A stretch of 12,090 nucleotides of DNA from a bacterium (GCA_029573925.1 JAKQBV010000140.1:1-12090), one strand, 5' to 3'. Shown: positions 1 through 7,050, counted from the first letter of the stretch. Notes: generated by a model from the letters alone, not told the origin. A program made the numbers and translations.

Positions 1-1
1 T

Positions 2-2716
2 GGCGGCGCGGGCGAAGGCGAGCCTGAGCGAGATAAGCAACTGGTCGACTGTTCCGCCGCTCAGCGAGTCCAGTTCCACGTATCCGCCGCTTTCGTCCGA
101 GAACACGCTTATGTTGAAGTCTTCGGCGATGCGGACTTTGCAGTATCTTCCGCGCGTCATCTTGGGCAAAGCCCAACCGAAATATGATTCTATCTGGGGG
201 ATCATCCTCTTTCTTATGTCGAGGCCGGTCTGGACGAATAGACTCTCAAGCTCCCTCAGTTTCAGGATGACGGTTTCCTTCGAGTTCAGTTCGGCGGCAA
301 TGGCGTTGATTTCGTCGACGAGAGGGGAAACGCGGTCGAGGTCGGTTTTCACGACGCCCATTTCTGCCTCTATTTCCTTTATCTGCGCGCGCGCTTCCAG
401 CGATTGTCTTTCCGCTTCCTCGCGCTCAGATGTCAGTTCGGCGAAACGCCTGTCCGAGCAGTCTATCTTGTGCGTGTTCTCGCGCAGTTCGTAGAACTTT
501 ATCAGGTCTTCGTCAATATGGTCGATAATCTCGCGGCGTTTTTTATCCAGCCTGACGGACTCGAACTTCTGAGCCTCTATGCGCTGAATTTCGACATTGT
601 TGTTTTCGATTTCGCGGGCAAGCTGCTCCAGTTGAATCTCGGTTTCGCGCTTTCTGCGGCGCGCTTCCGGCTCGTCGTCGGCGGTGACGCCTAGACCGAT
701 CATGCCCGATTCGATTCTTGCTATCTGCGCGCGTATGTCGCCGATAGTGTTCAGCAGACCCTCGGACTGCTCAATGAAGCGCATCTTCGGTTCCACAATA
801 TCTTTCAACTCGGCAAGTCTCGCTTTAAGGTCGGATTCTCTGCGTTGTTTGTCGGACAGCAAATCCGAAGACTCGATGTTGGCAATCTGAACGAAAGATT
901 TTCCTTCGCCGGCCATAGCGCGGAGAGGGGAGAACTTCTCGATGATGTCTTTCATAAGCCCGCGCGCGCGCTCGAATTCCCGCAGCCCGTGTTCGTCAAG
1001 AACTTCGATGGACTTTTTTAAAGACTCGAAGCTGTCCGTCCGCAGTAGAGAGAAAACATTCGATATCTTTTCCGCCGAAGCGCTGTCCGATTTCATTTTG
1101 GATAGGCGGGTTTCGATGTCGTCGAGGGTTTCGCTCATTTCGGAGACGCCTCGCCGAGTTATTTCATACGCGTAGGTCTTTCTCTGCAAGTCCTGAAGGG
1201 TTTGGCGCGTGAGGGCAAGTTTTGACTGAAAAGAAGCTGCGGCTGCGGCCGCTGGAATCATTCCAAGCATGACGACGAGCATAGTGGTATTGGACATCGC
1301 AAGAGTGAGAGCCACGCCGGCGGCGAGCGAAGCGCCCGCGGCTCCGAGGGAAATATCTCTTGATCTGATTTGTTTGAGTTCGGCTTTCTGCATCCTGTCC
1401 ACGCTCAGCGGGTCAATCTCTTCGACATTCGCCGCTGACATCTGCCTGTTCATCCTGTCGCGCTGTTTTTCTAAAGTGTCTATCAACTGGGCGGATTTGT
1501 CGGCGTCGTGGACGGACGAGGTTTTGACGCGCTCCAACTCGTTTTCGAGAAACTCGATGTCTTTCATAAGCTGAGAGCGCATGCGGCTGAGGCTGTCGGG
1601 GTCTGAGTAGGCGCGGAGGAAATTCTCGACTCCGAGAAGTTCGGCCTCGGACTCGCGGCCTTCCTGCTCGGCGGCTTTGATTTCAGCGAGTTTGCGGGAG
1701 ATGTCCGCCAGCGCCGCTTCCTTGAGTTCGAGTTGTGAGCTTACCTGATCGCGCTTTGCCGCCATGTCGCGCCAGTCGTCTATCTTTTTGAAAAGTTCTT
1801 CTATTTCGACCAGCCGGACATCTTTCAATTCGGCGATGAGGGCCTCTTTTTCCAACGATTCTTTTTGCATAGCGGGGACGCGGTCGGCTTCCCTCATAAG
1901 CGCGGCGCATTCAAGCTCTATCCTCTTGAGTTGCTCCCGGCGGCTCTTTATCCGCATGTCGAGCACTTCCGTCTGCTCGGCCTTCCTGCGGATGTCTTCA
2001 AGCATGGACAGTGTGGAGACTGCGCGGTCTCTTTCTTTGAGGATGTCGGTGAGGGCGGCGGCTGCGGCGTCTCTTTTCTCAGTCAGCCTTTCCATGTCCA
2101 TCTCGCGCGCCCGGTACACCTCGAGGACTTCGTTCTTCTCTTCGAATCGTTCGCGTATGTATTTGATTTCAAGTTCCCTGTCGGAGCGTTTCGCGGCCAC
2201 CTTCTTAGCCATCTTCTCCATAAAACCGACGCCGAGCATGTTGTTGAGCACCAGCCGCCTGTCGTCAGCGCTATGGAGCATGATGTCCAGTTCTTTCTGC
2301 GCGATGAACATCGAGTATCTGAATTCACGGAATGTGAAACCGAGCAGTTCGTTGACTTTCGGTTCGATTTCGTCGAATGAAGTGGCGATAGGGGAGTTGT
2401 CCGAGGTGTCGATCATGCGGCCGTCGGTGGAGCCGTCGGCGGAGAGCCGTCGGGACGCCTTGACGGTGGTTCCGTTGATGGTCACTGTGATCTCGGTCGA
2501 GCAGGTGTCCTGACCCCACCTTATGATTTTTTTCGGGTCGCCCTCCGGGGCCTTGGGCGTGCGTCCGAACAGGCAGAAGCATATCAGTTCGCCGATGGAA
2601 GACTTGCCGCACTCGTTGTCGCCGAATATTCCCACCACTCCGTTGTCCGGCATCCCGCCGAGAGCGAAGTTCTCGAACCTCATGAAATTCGAAGCTTTGA
2701 TTTCTCTTAAGATCAC
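2..2716 (-). CDS. Rad50/SbcC/YhaN-like SMC-type ATPase with central hydrophobic hairpin (C-terminus outside window)
   Basis: Large ATPase of the Rad50/SbcC class, open for 905 codons from a GTG start to the window edge; I checked every in-frame codon and found no stop. The N-terminal half-ATPase carries a Walker A motif GDNECGKSS (residues 32-40, Lys38) and a Q-loop IAQKELD (Gln140). Long charged heptad-like segments (about 150-445 and 500-840) should form the antiparallel coiled coil. The ABC signature LSGGTVDQ lies at 885-892; Walker B and the D-loop must lie beyond the edge. No CxxC zinc hook occurs in the coil. Two hydrophobic stretches at about 456-474 and 478-495 sit near its midpoint, as I recall for Bacillus YhaN. 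The GTG overlaps the stop of the upstream Mre11-like gene (GTGA), and GAGGAAGG lies just before it, so the two are probably translationally coupled. It likely acts on DNA ends or DNA structures, perhaps at the membrane. Family assignment is firm; the exact subfamily is inferred. Confidence 0.85.
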   Translation of the reverse strand, partial: MILREIKASNFMRFENFALGGMPDNGVVGIFGDNECGKSSIGELICFCLFGRTPKAPEGDPKKIIRWGQDTCSTEITVTINGTTVKASRRLSADGSTDGRMIDTSDNSPIATSFDEIEPKVNELLGFTFREFRYSMFIAQKELDIMLHSADDRRLVLNNMLGVGFMEKMAKKVAAKRSDRELEIKYIRERFEEKNEVLEVYRAREMDMERLTEKRDAAAAALTDILKERDRAVSTLSMLEDIRRKAEQTEVLDMRIKSRREQLKRIELECAALMREADRVPAMQKESLEKEALIAELKDVRLVEIEELFKKIDDWRDMAAKRDQVSSQLELKEAALADISRKLAEIKAAEQEGRESEAELLGVENFLRAYSDPDSLSRMRSQLMKDIEFLENELERVKTSSVHDADKSAQLIDTLEKQRDRMNRQMSAANVEEIDPLSVDRMQKAELKQIRSRDISLGAAGASLAAGVALTLAMSNTTMLVVMLGMIPAAAAAASFQSKLALTRQTLQDLQRKTYAYEITRRGVSEMSETLDDIETRLSKMKSDSASAEKISNVFSLLRTDSFESLKKSIEVLDEHGLREFERARGLMKDIIEKFSPLRAMAGEGKSFVQIANIESSDLLSDKQRRESDLKARLAELKDIVEPKMRFIEQSEGLLNTIGDIRAQIARIESGMIGLGVTADDEPEARRRKRETEIQLEQLAREIENNNVEIQRIEAQKFESVRLDKKRREIIDHIDEDLIKFYELRENTHKIDCSDRRFAELTSEREEAERQSLEARAQIKEIEAEMGVVKTDLDRVSPLVDEINAIAAELNSKETVILKLRELESLFVQTGLDIRKRMIPQIESYFGWALPKMTRGRYCKVRIAEDFNISVFSDESGGYVELDSLSGGTVDQLLISLRLAFARAA

Positions 2717-3891
2717 AGGCCTTCCTCGATCTCCTTGACTCCCATTTCGAGCAGTTCTTTAAGCAGTCTGACCTCGTCGCCCCTGTCCTGAGCGGCGGCG
2801 ATTTCCCGTTCGACGTATCTTTCAAATTCCTGCGCCGGAGAGTTCACGCGGAGAGCGTCGAAACGGTATTCCTCTCCAGCGTCCACCAGCGCCAGCCGGT
2901 TTTCCACGTGAGCGAACGCGAACTGTTCCCGCAGTTTCTTTATCGTTTCGCCTTTCATGAAGGAGTTGAATTCATTAAGGCTTATCTGTCCGTTGAGGAT
3001 GATGTGAAGAGCCTTCTCTTTTTTAGCGCGGCGGAGAGTGTCTTCGAGGGATTTAGCGATATCGGCGTCGCCCGCGCTGAAGGTGAGGCTTACATATTCG
3101 AGCGGGCGCGCTGACGAGCGCACTGGCGTCGGCGGTTGAATCTTTCCGCCGGATATCTCGAATTGCACGAAGAACTTCCTTTCCCGGTCAAGCTCGTAGT
3201 TAAACCGTTCGAGGCTGCCGGGGTAAATGGCGGTGAAGTCTCCGGCGGTAAGGGTCTGGAATTTATTTTTGTGTCCGAGGGCGGCGTATTGATAGCCCCG
3301 GTCGCGAAGCGGGTCTAGAACCCGCTCCCTGAGAAGGTCGTCTTCGATATTAATGAGGCCCTGTCTGCGTGAGTAGGCGCACATGAGGAATATCCCCGCC
3401 GCGTCCCTCGGAAGGGGGATGCGCCTGCGGCTGAACGCCTCGCTGAAAAAGAACGCCGCTTGGCTGGACGCTATCATCACTTTCTGGCCGTCGAACTCGA
3501 ACACCACTTTTTCCGGGTCTTCGGTCGTCCCCATCACTTTCACGTATGAAAGGTGGTCGAATATCGACAGGGCGCAGTCCGAGCTGCCGTCTTTCTCCGC
3601 CACCAGTTCCTCCTGTCCGGGGGTGAGCACGATGCGGGTAGAAGGCATGGCCTCGTGGATGCGCCCGAACGCCGAAAGCGCGGTCGAAACCGTCTCCCGG
3701 TTGGGATGCATCTTGTCGAACAGGCTTCCGGCTATCATGAGGATGTTGATTTTATTCTTGATTACGTAGTCGGCCAGTTCGTTGAAAACATTAACAACAT
3801 CCGCCGCGCGGAGTTTTTCCGCCTCGCTGTCGAGGCTGGGGAACCGGCGTCCCAAATGTATATCAGCAGTGTGAATGACTCTTACAGGCAT
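2713..3891 (-). CDS. Mre11/SbcD/YhaO-like calcineurin-fold phosphoesterase with degenerate metal site
   Basis: A 392-residue protein of the Mre11/SbcD metallophosphoesterase fold. The opening HTADIHLGRRF (residues 7-17) is the classic first motif, with metal ligands Asp10 and His12. The following motifs are recognisable but altered. The GDLFD motif reads GSLFD (Ser56 for the bridging Asp). The GNHD/E motif reads GQEE (Gln93, Glu94). The usual His after a hydrophobic strand appears replaced near CAY (171-173). The GHxH motif reads GHKN (207-209, only the first His kept). YPGSLERF (223-230) matches the conserved post-catalytic turn. A C-terminal capping domain and an acidic, helical tail follow; in the family this end contacts the Rad50 coiled-coil base. 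The gene precedes the Rad50-like gene, as for sbcD-sbcC and yhaO-yhaN, and ends inside its start codon. Probably a structural or DNA-binding partner with little or no nuclease activity. Only a weak GGACGG-type ribosome binding site precedes the ATG. Confidence 0.85.
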   Translation of the reverse strand: MPVRVIHTADIHLGRRFPSLDSEAEKLRAADVVNVFNELADYVIKNKINILMIAGSLFDKMHPNRETVSTALSAFGRIHEAMPSTRIVLTPGQEELVAEKDGSSDCALSIFDHLSYVKVMGTTEDPEKVVFEFDGQKVMIASSQAAFFFSEAFSRRRIPLPRDAAGIFLMCAYSRRQGLINIEDDLLRERVLDPLRDRGYQYAALGHKNKFQTLTAGDFTAIYPGSLERFNYELDRERKFFVQFEISGGKIQPPTPVRSSARPLEYVSLTFSAGDADIAKSLEDTLRRAKKEKALHIILNGQISLNEFNSFMKGETIKKLREQFAFAHVENRLALVDAGEEYRFDALRVNSPAQEFERYVEREIAAAQDRGDEVRLLKELLEMGVKEIEEGL

Positions 3892-3915
3892 AACCGTCCA
3901 TTCAATATTTTATAT

Positions 3916-3950
3916 ATAATATCCTTTTTTCATCGGATGAATATAACCTA
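3916..3950 (-). promoter_or_regulatory. AT-rich candidate promoter region for the Mre11/Rad50-like pair
   Basis: On the minus strand a TATTAT hexamer (3921-3916) lies about 25 bases upstream of the ATG at 3891, inside a very AT-rich stretch unlike the surrounding GC-rich DNA. No convincing -35 hexamer is found at 16-18 bases, so this is a suggestion based on composition and position only. Confidence 0.25.
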
Positions 3951-4046
3951 AAACATAAAAAAACGCCATTTCGGGCTGAAAAACCACTGGACAAGCCTGC
4001 TTTTCCTAGTATTGGGAAGAATGAACGAGTAATAAAAGCGGGGGAG

Positions 4047-4102
4047 AGGAAAATGGGGACACTCATCGAGAAGAAGCCGCGCTGAATGTCCCAATTTTCC
4101 TA
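4047..4102. repeat. MITE-like inverted repeat
   Basis: AGGAAAATGGGGACA at 4047-4061 pairs with TGTCCCAATTTTCCT at 4088-4102 (14 of 15 positions), leaving a 26-base loop. Similar AAAATGGGGACA-type ends occur, as I recall, near REP-associated Y1 transposases and their non-autonomous derivatives, but no transposase is present here. The right arm overlaps the second copy of an imperfect direct repeat starting TTTTCCTAG, whose first copy is at 4001-4009. A transcription-related hairpin is the alternative reading. Confidence 0.45.
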
Positions 4103-4126
4103 GAACCGGGATAAATGATAACAAAA

Positions 4127-4219
4127 CGTTATTCGTGGGGCGACCCGCTGGGTCGCCCTCTTCAGAAATTGCCATCCTATCCGGGCGACCCAGCGGGTCG
4201 CCCCTACTACGAATTAACG
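4127..4219. repeat. REP/BIME-like double palindrome
   Basis: Two 21-base palindromes (4138-4158 and 4183-4203) are each a perfect 9-bp stem, GGGCGACCC with GGGTCGCCC, closed by a 3-base loop (GCT and AGC). The second is the exact reverse complement of the first, so they also pair with one another across a 24-base spacer. Flanks CGTTATTCGT on the left and ACGAATTAACG on the right extend the symmetry imperfectly. The layout is that of a bacterial interspersed mosaic element: two REP units in opposite orientation. I recall similar GGGGCGACC-type palindromes scattered between genes in many draft genomes. It could fold as a stem-loop or cruciform, but no T-tract follows, so it is not a typical terminator. 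Confidence 0.7.
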
Positions 4220-4330
4220 ACAGAAACGCATTGTGCATGTGCCCGTTTTTCGCCGTTCGGGGAATGAGCGTCAATTTTTTAACAGCGCATGAATAATAAC
4301 GAGGATAAGAAATTTTATAGTCAGGCGAGC

Positions 4331-4360
4331 AAGAAAGCTTGCCGATGAGGCGGGCAAAGC
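4331..4360 (-). terminator. Probable rho-independent terminator of the branching-enzyme gene
   Basis: Read on the minus strand, GCTTTGCC (4360-4353) pairs with GGCAAGC (4343-4337) with one bulged base, and TTTCTT follows directly (4336-4331). It begins 4 bases after the TAA stop at 4365-4367. The stem is short and the T-tract interrupted, hence moderate confidence. Confidence 0.5.
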
Positions 4361-4364
4361 GGCG

Positions 4365-6032
4365 TTAACCGCAGTCAACCGCCGGGAAAGCCGGGTTGGC
4401 GAACCATTTGAAATCCACGCCGGGGAACAGCCTGTTTCGCGCCATGCAGTCTCCGAGGAAATACCAGTCGTCCTGAGAGAGAGCGAGGCCGTGACCGTAG
4501 CCGCGCGCCATAGAGGCAAGGCGTTTGAAATCCGAATGGTGTTGGCCGACGCGCCGTTCCGCGTGGTCTGCCGCGCTGCTGTTGGTTATCATGAACTTCC
4601 AGTCGGAGGAAGAAAGAAGCATCATCTCGCGCGCGCACTGTTTGAGGATTTTGATAAGCTCCTCGTCGGTGGTGTGGAAAAACTCGCGGGCAAGATTCTG
4701 CATATCCCGTTCGGCGTCGCATTCGCGGTCAATTATCCAAGCGATTTTCTCGTTTATCCAAGTTGACGAGTCGTATCCGGCTCCCCAAGAGGATTCGGGC
4801 AGATAGACGTCCGCCTTCGATTCCATTCTGGCGAGGTATTCCGAGCAGGTCTCCGTCCTGATTTCGGGGTCGCTGTTAATCCACTTAATAACGTTGTAGA
4901 GGAACTGAGGCCCCTCGAACCACCAGTGGCCGAACAGTTCAGTGTCGAAAGCTGTGAGGACCATTGAGGCGGTTCCGGTGTGGTCGTAATGAGCCTTGAG
5001 GCTGTCGGCGATGAGTTTTTTGTAGTGTCCGGCGTGTTCGATTACTTTCTGGTCGAGGGCGTCGTCGGGGTAATAGTAGTCTTTGTACGCCATATCGGCT
5101 TTGGTGTGAGTGATTTTCCAGTACCGTAGGCGGCCGTCGGAGTGTTTTTTGTGGAAATCGAGGTATGAGCCGTCGCCGGGGTATCCGACTTCGTGCCTCC
5201 ACACCTGTAGGGAAAGCTGTATGTCGCGCGCGAAAACGGAGACAGGCTGTTTGGGCGTCTGAGCTCCCGCCGCCCTGTACGCGAAGAAGGGGTCTTTAAC
5301 GAAATCGGACGGGTGGGCTTTCATTAACTGGTGGTTGTCGATGATGAAGTAATTGAGGTCGGCCTCGCTGAGGAACTCCTCAACGCCTTTGCGGGAGTAG
5401 GGAATTTCGCCGAATCTTGAGCCGACGGGAGGGGCCCACTTGCATGCGGGCCGATAGCCGCATTCGGGCAGCCACATTCCTTTCGGCTGGGAGCCGAAAC
5501 TAACGACGTGGGACTCGACCGCCGTGCGCACCTGAGCCTGAATTGAAGTGTCCTCGGCTGCGGCGGGAAAATACATGTGGGTGGCGCCGCACGTCATCAG
5601 TTCGATATGCCCGGCGTCCTTTAATGCTTTGAACGCTCCGGGGATGTCTTCGGCAAATTCCTTCGTGAACGTCTCAAGAGTCGCCGAGTAGTATTCTTCC
5701 CACCGGGAGGCCAGATATGCCAGATGCGGCTCGGAATTGGACTTGAAGTTCTCGCGGTCGTTTCTGGCGGCATCTATCTTGGACCGGCAGTATGTTTTGA
5801 ACCTCTCTTTGAAATGGCCGAGCTTTAACTGCTCCACGAGGACGGGAGACATAGTATAGGTAATTTTGGGAGAAATGCCTTCGGCCACCAGCCGCCGAAG
5901 AGACAGCAACTGAGGGATGTAGGTTTCGGCGACGGCTTCCATGAGCCAGCCTTCCTGCAAATCTTCATGGTACATTACCCAAGGAAGGTGGGTGTGCAGC
6001 ACGAGGATGAAACTGCCGTGAAAATTTGACAT
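4365..6032 (-). CDS. 1,4-alpha-glucan branching enzyme, GH57 (DUF1957) family
   Basis: This 555-residue cytoplasmic enzyme would introduce alpha-1,6 branches into glycogen-like glucan by cutting an alpha-1,4 chain and transferring it. The N-terminal GSFILVLHTHLPWV (residues 7-20) is the GH57 opening motif, with a conserved His. MWLPECGYRP (186-195) holds the catalytic nucleophile Glu190. TAFDTELFGHWWFEG (360-374) holds the acid/base Asp363. The spacing of 173 residues agrees with the characterised Thermus and Thermococcus enzymes (about 170). LPESSWGAGYDSSTW (411-425) is a further conserved block of this branching-enzyme subfamily, and the C-terminal helical domain keeps the Trp/Asp pattern of the family. 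The length is close to the usual 520-570. GGAG lies 8 bases before the ATG. No other glycogen genes are visible. It appears to be a single-gene unit bounded by a terminator and hairpins. Confidence 0.92.
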   Translation of the reverse strand: MSNFHGSFILVLHTHLPWVMYHEDLQEGWLMEAVAETYIPQLLSLRRLVAEGISPKITYTMSPVLVEQLKLGHFKERFKTYCRSKIDAARNDRENFKSNSEPHLAYLASRWEEYYSATLETFTKEFAEDIPGAFKALKDAGHIELMTCGATHMYFPAAAEDTSIQAQVRTAVESHVVSFGSQPKGMWLPECGYRPACKWAPPVGSRFGEIPYSRKGVEEFLSEADLNYFIIDNHQLMKAHPSDFVKDPFFAYRAAGAQTPKQPVSVFARDIQLSLQVWRHEVGYPGDGSYLDFHKKHSDGRLRYWKITHTKADMAYKDYYYPDDALDQKVIEHAGHYKKLIADSLKAHYDHTGTASMVLTAFDTELFGHWWFEGPQFLYNVIKWINSDPEIRTETCSEYLARMESKADVYLPESSWGAGYDSSTWINEKIAWIIDRECDAERDMQNLAREFFHTTDEELIKILKQCAREMMLLSSSDWKFMITNSSAADHAERRVGQHHSDFKRLASMARGYGHGLALSQDDWYFLGDCMARNRLFPGVDFKWFANPAFPAVDCG

Positions 6033-6148
6033 GATAACCGCTCCGTATTTTTTATGGCAGTCTCATTTTGAAGTCATGGAAGGAAAAAATCAATCGCCCG
6101 GTCATTATTGTTGATGCGGGAGCTTAAAGATTTTTTGAATATTTGTGC

Positions 6149-6183
6149 GGGTAAACCATTTTTTTGCAAAAAATAGGTTTCCC
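6149..6183. repeat. Near-perfect AT-rich palindrome upstream of the branching-enzyme gene
   Basis: GGG-T-AAACC followed by T and A runs and AGGTTTCCCC is almost fully self-complementary (about 25 of 28 core positions), centred on TTGCAA near 6165-6168. It lies about 120 bases before the branching-enzyme ATG. It may be an operator-like site or a transcript hairpin; nothing in the sequence decides between these. Confidence 0.5.
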
Positions 6184-6195
6184 CGCGCCCCTTCC

Positions 6196-6246
6196 AAAAA
6201 AAACTCTTGGTCGCCGATTTTACGGAACTTCGTTCTCGTAAAATCG
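6196..6246 (-). terminator. Strong hairpin with nearby T-tract downstream of the VKOR gene (possible terminator)
   Basis: CGATTTTACG (6215-6224) pairs perfectly with CGTAAAATCG (6237-6246), and inside it GAAC (6225-6228) pairs with GTTC (6232-6235) around a TTC loop, with a single bulged T. This makes a 14-bp stem. On the minus strand it begins 55 bases after the VKOR stop, and a run of eight T follows 11 bases after the stem (6203-6196). The delayed T-tract is not ideal for rho-independent termination, so it may equally be a dispersed palindromic repeat used as a 3' transcript stabiliser. Confidence 0.45.
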
Positions 6247-6301
6247 TCTTCTGCACGTTTGTTTTATTGGCGACACAAGCTATGAATTGCCGGGCGCGTT
6301 T

Positions 6302-6994
6302 TCAGCTTTGTTTTTTCTTGATGAACAGGGATGCCGGGAATATTTCTCCTCGAAGGAACATCCTCAAAGGCTCAAAGCCGAATCCTGCTATCATGCAGAT
6401 GAAAATGCCGAGCATTGCCGCTGCGGATACCAAGCAGTACGGGCAGAAACTCTTGATGAAGAAGGCTTCGATGATGGTAAGGTAAATTGAGAAAAGAACG
6501 CCTAGCCACGCGCCTTTCCAGAGTATGAATACGAAAACGTCCGACCTTGATATGCGGCGCGCGGCGTGGATTATCACAAGGCCGATGAGAAGGATGTATC
6601 CGATTATTCCGTACACGCTCACGGCCAGCCCGGCGATTTTTGAATAATCGCTGTCGTCCACTTTTGTGCAGCTTATCGTTTCTGAAATGTCGCAGGATTC
6701 CTGCGGGACGAACTTTTCTGTCGCCGCAGGCGCGTTCATAGCGGCGGCGTATGGGTCGAAATCCGGATTGTCGAACGGATTTATCGTGTTAACGTCTGCA
6801 AGAACTTCCAGACTTTTCACCGCCGCCTCTACCTGATCCCTCGGGAACCACTTTTCCATGAAGGGCAGGGTGTCTATGAGCATTAACTGGTGATGCGGTT
6901 TTTTATAGTGTATTTCCGCCAGATGAATGGCTGAATAAAGTCCGACTACGGAGAAAATCACAACGAGGCCCAGACAAATCAGACGTTTTTTCAT
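6302..6994 (-). CDS. Vitamin K epoxide reductase (VKOR)-family membrane disulfide oxidoreductase
   Basis: A 230-residue inner-membrane protein (from the chosen start) of the bacterial VKOR family, which reoxidises a periplasmic DsbA-like partner and passes electrons to quinone. Numbering from the upstream ATG at 7000, the loop cysteine pair is Cys103 and Cys111 in SCDISETISC, followed by a conserved block ending AGLAVSVYGIIGY. The quinone-proximal redox pair is CPYC (186-189). Hydrophobic segments lie at about 5-26, 122-145, 155-180 and 187-206, fitting a four-to-five-helix bundle. An unusually long region (about 30-100) separates helix 1 from the loop cysteines. There is no fused thioredoxin domain and no DsbA gene beside it. 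I chose the second ATG (6994) because AAGGAGA then sits about 7 bases away; the ATG at 7000 directly abuts it. A promoter lies just upstream, divergent from the ABC operon. Confidence 0.85.
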   Translation of the reverse strand: MKKRLICLGLVVIFSVVGLYSAIHLAEIHYKKPHHQLMLIDTLPFMEKWFPRDQVEAAVKSLEVLADVNTINPFDNPDFDPYAAAMNAPAATEKFVPQESCDISETISCTKVDDSDYSKIAGLAVSVYGIIGYILLIGLVIIHAARRISRSDVFVFILWKGAWLGVLFSIYLTIIEAFFIKSFCPYCLVSAAAMLGIFICMIAGFGFEPLRMFLRGEIFPASLFIKKKQS

Positions 6995-7021
6995 AATCAT
7001 TCTCCTTGCTTAACGTAAAAT

Positions 7022-7050
7022 ATTATATTGAAAAAATCGAAAAACATTAA
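7022..7050 (-). promoter_or_regulatory. Candidate sigma-70 promoter of the VKOR gene
   Basis: On the minus strand a perfect TATAAT (7027-7022) is preceded, at a 17-base spacing, by TTAATG (7050-7045), a partial -35 match. The predicted start of transcription would be about 20 bases before the AAGGAGA ribosome binding site. The surrounding DNA is AT-rich. Confidence 0.5.

Larger units (their letters stand above)
3892..4364. other. Gene-free intergenic region rich in palindromic repeats
   Basis: This 473-base stretch lies between the 3' end of the branching-enzyme gene and the 5' end of the Mre11-like gene. I see no credible coding sequence: the open frames in it run through the palindromes and have no recognisable protein character. 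It holds, from left to right, an AT-rich promoter-like segment, an imperfect direct repeat beginning TTTTCCTAG (4001 and 4095), a hairpin-forming inverted repeat (4047-4102), a double palindrome (4127-4219) and a probable terminator (4331-4360). Such clustering suggests accumulated small non-autonomous mobile or REP-type elements. Confidence 0.6.

Noticed and set aside
111..2513. Plus-strand open frames within the first 2.7 kb, including one of 249 codons rich in Ser
   Set aside because: They are antisense shadows of the Rad50-like gene, whose minus-strand frame is open throughout and carries Walker A, Q-loop and LSGG motifs.
4127..4219. CRISPR-like repeat pair
   Set aside because: There are only two units, in opposite orientation and with one spacer; no array and no cas gene are present.
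3948..4274. A 108-codon open frame on the minus strand between the branching-enzyme and Mre11-like genes
   Set aside because: It runs straight through both palindromic repeats, has no ribosome binding site or recognisable protein pattern, and its repeated GDP-x-GRP peptides come from the repeated DNA.
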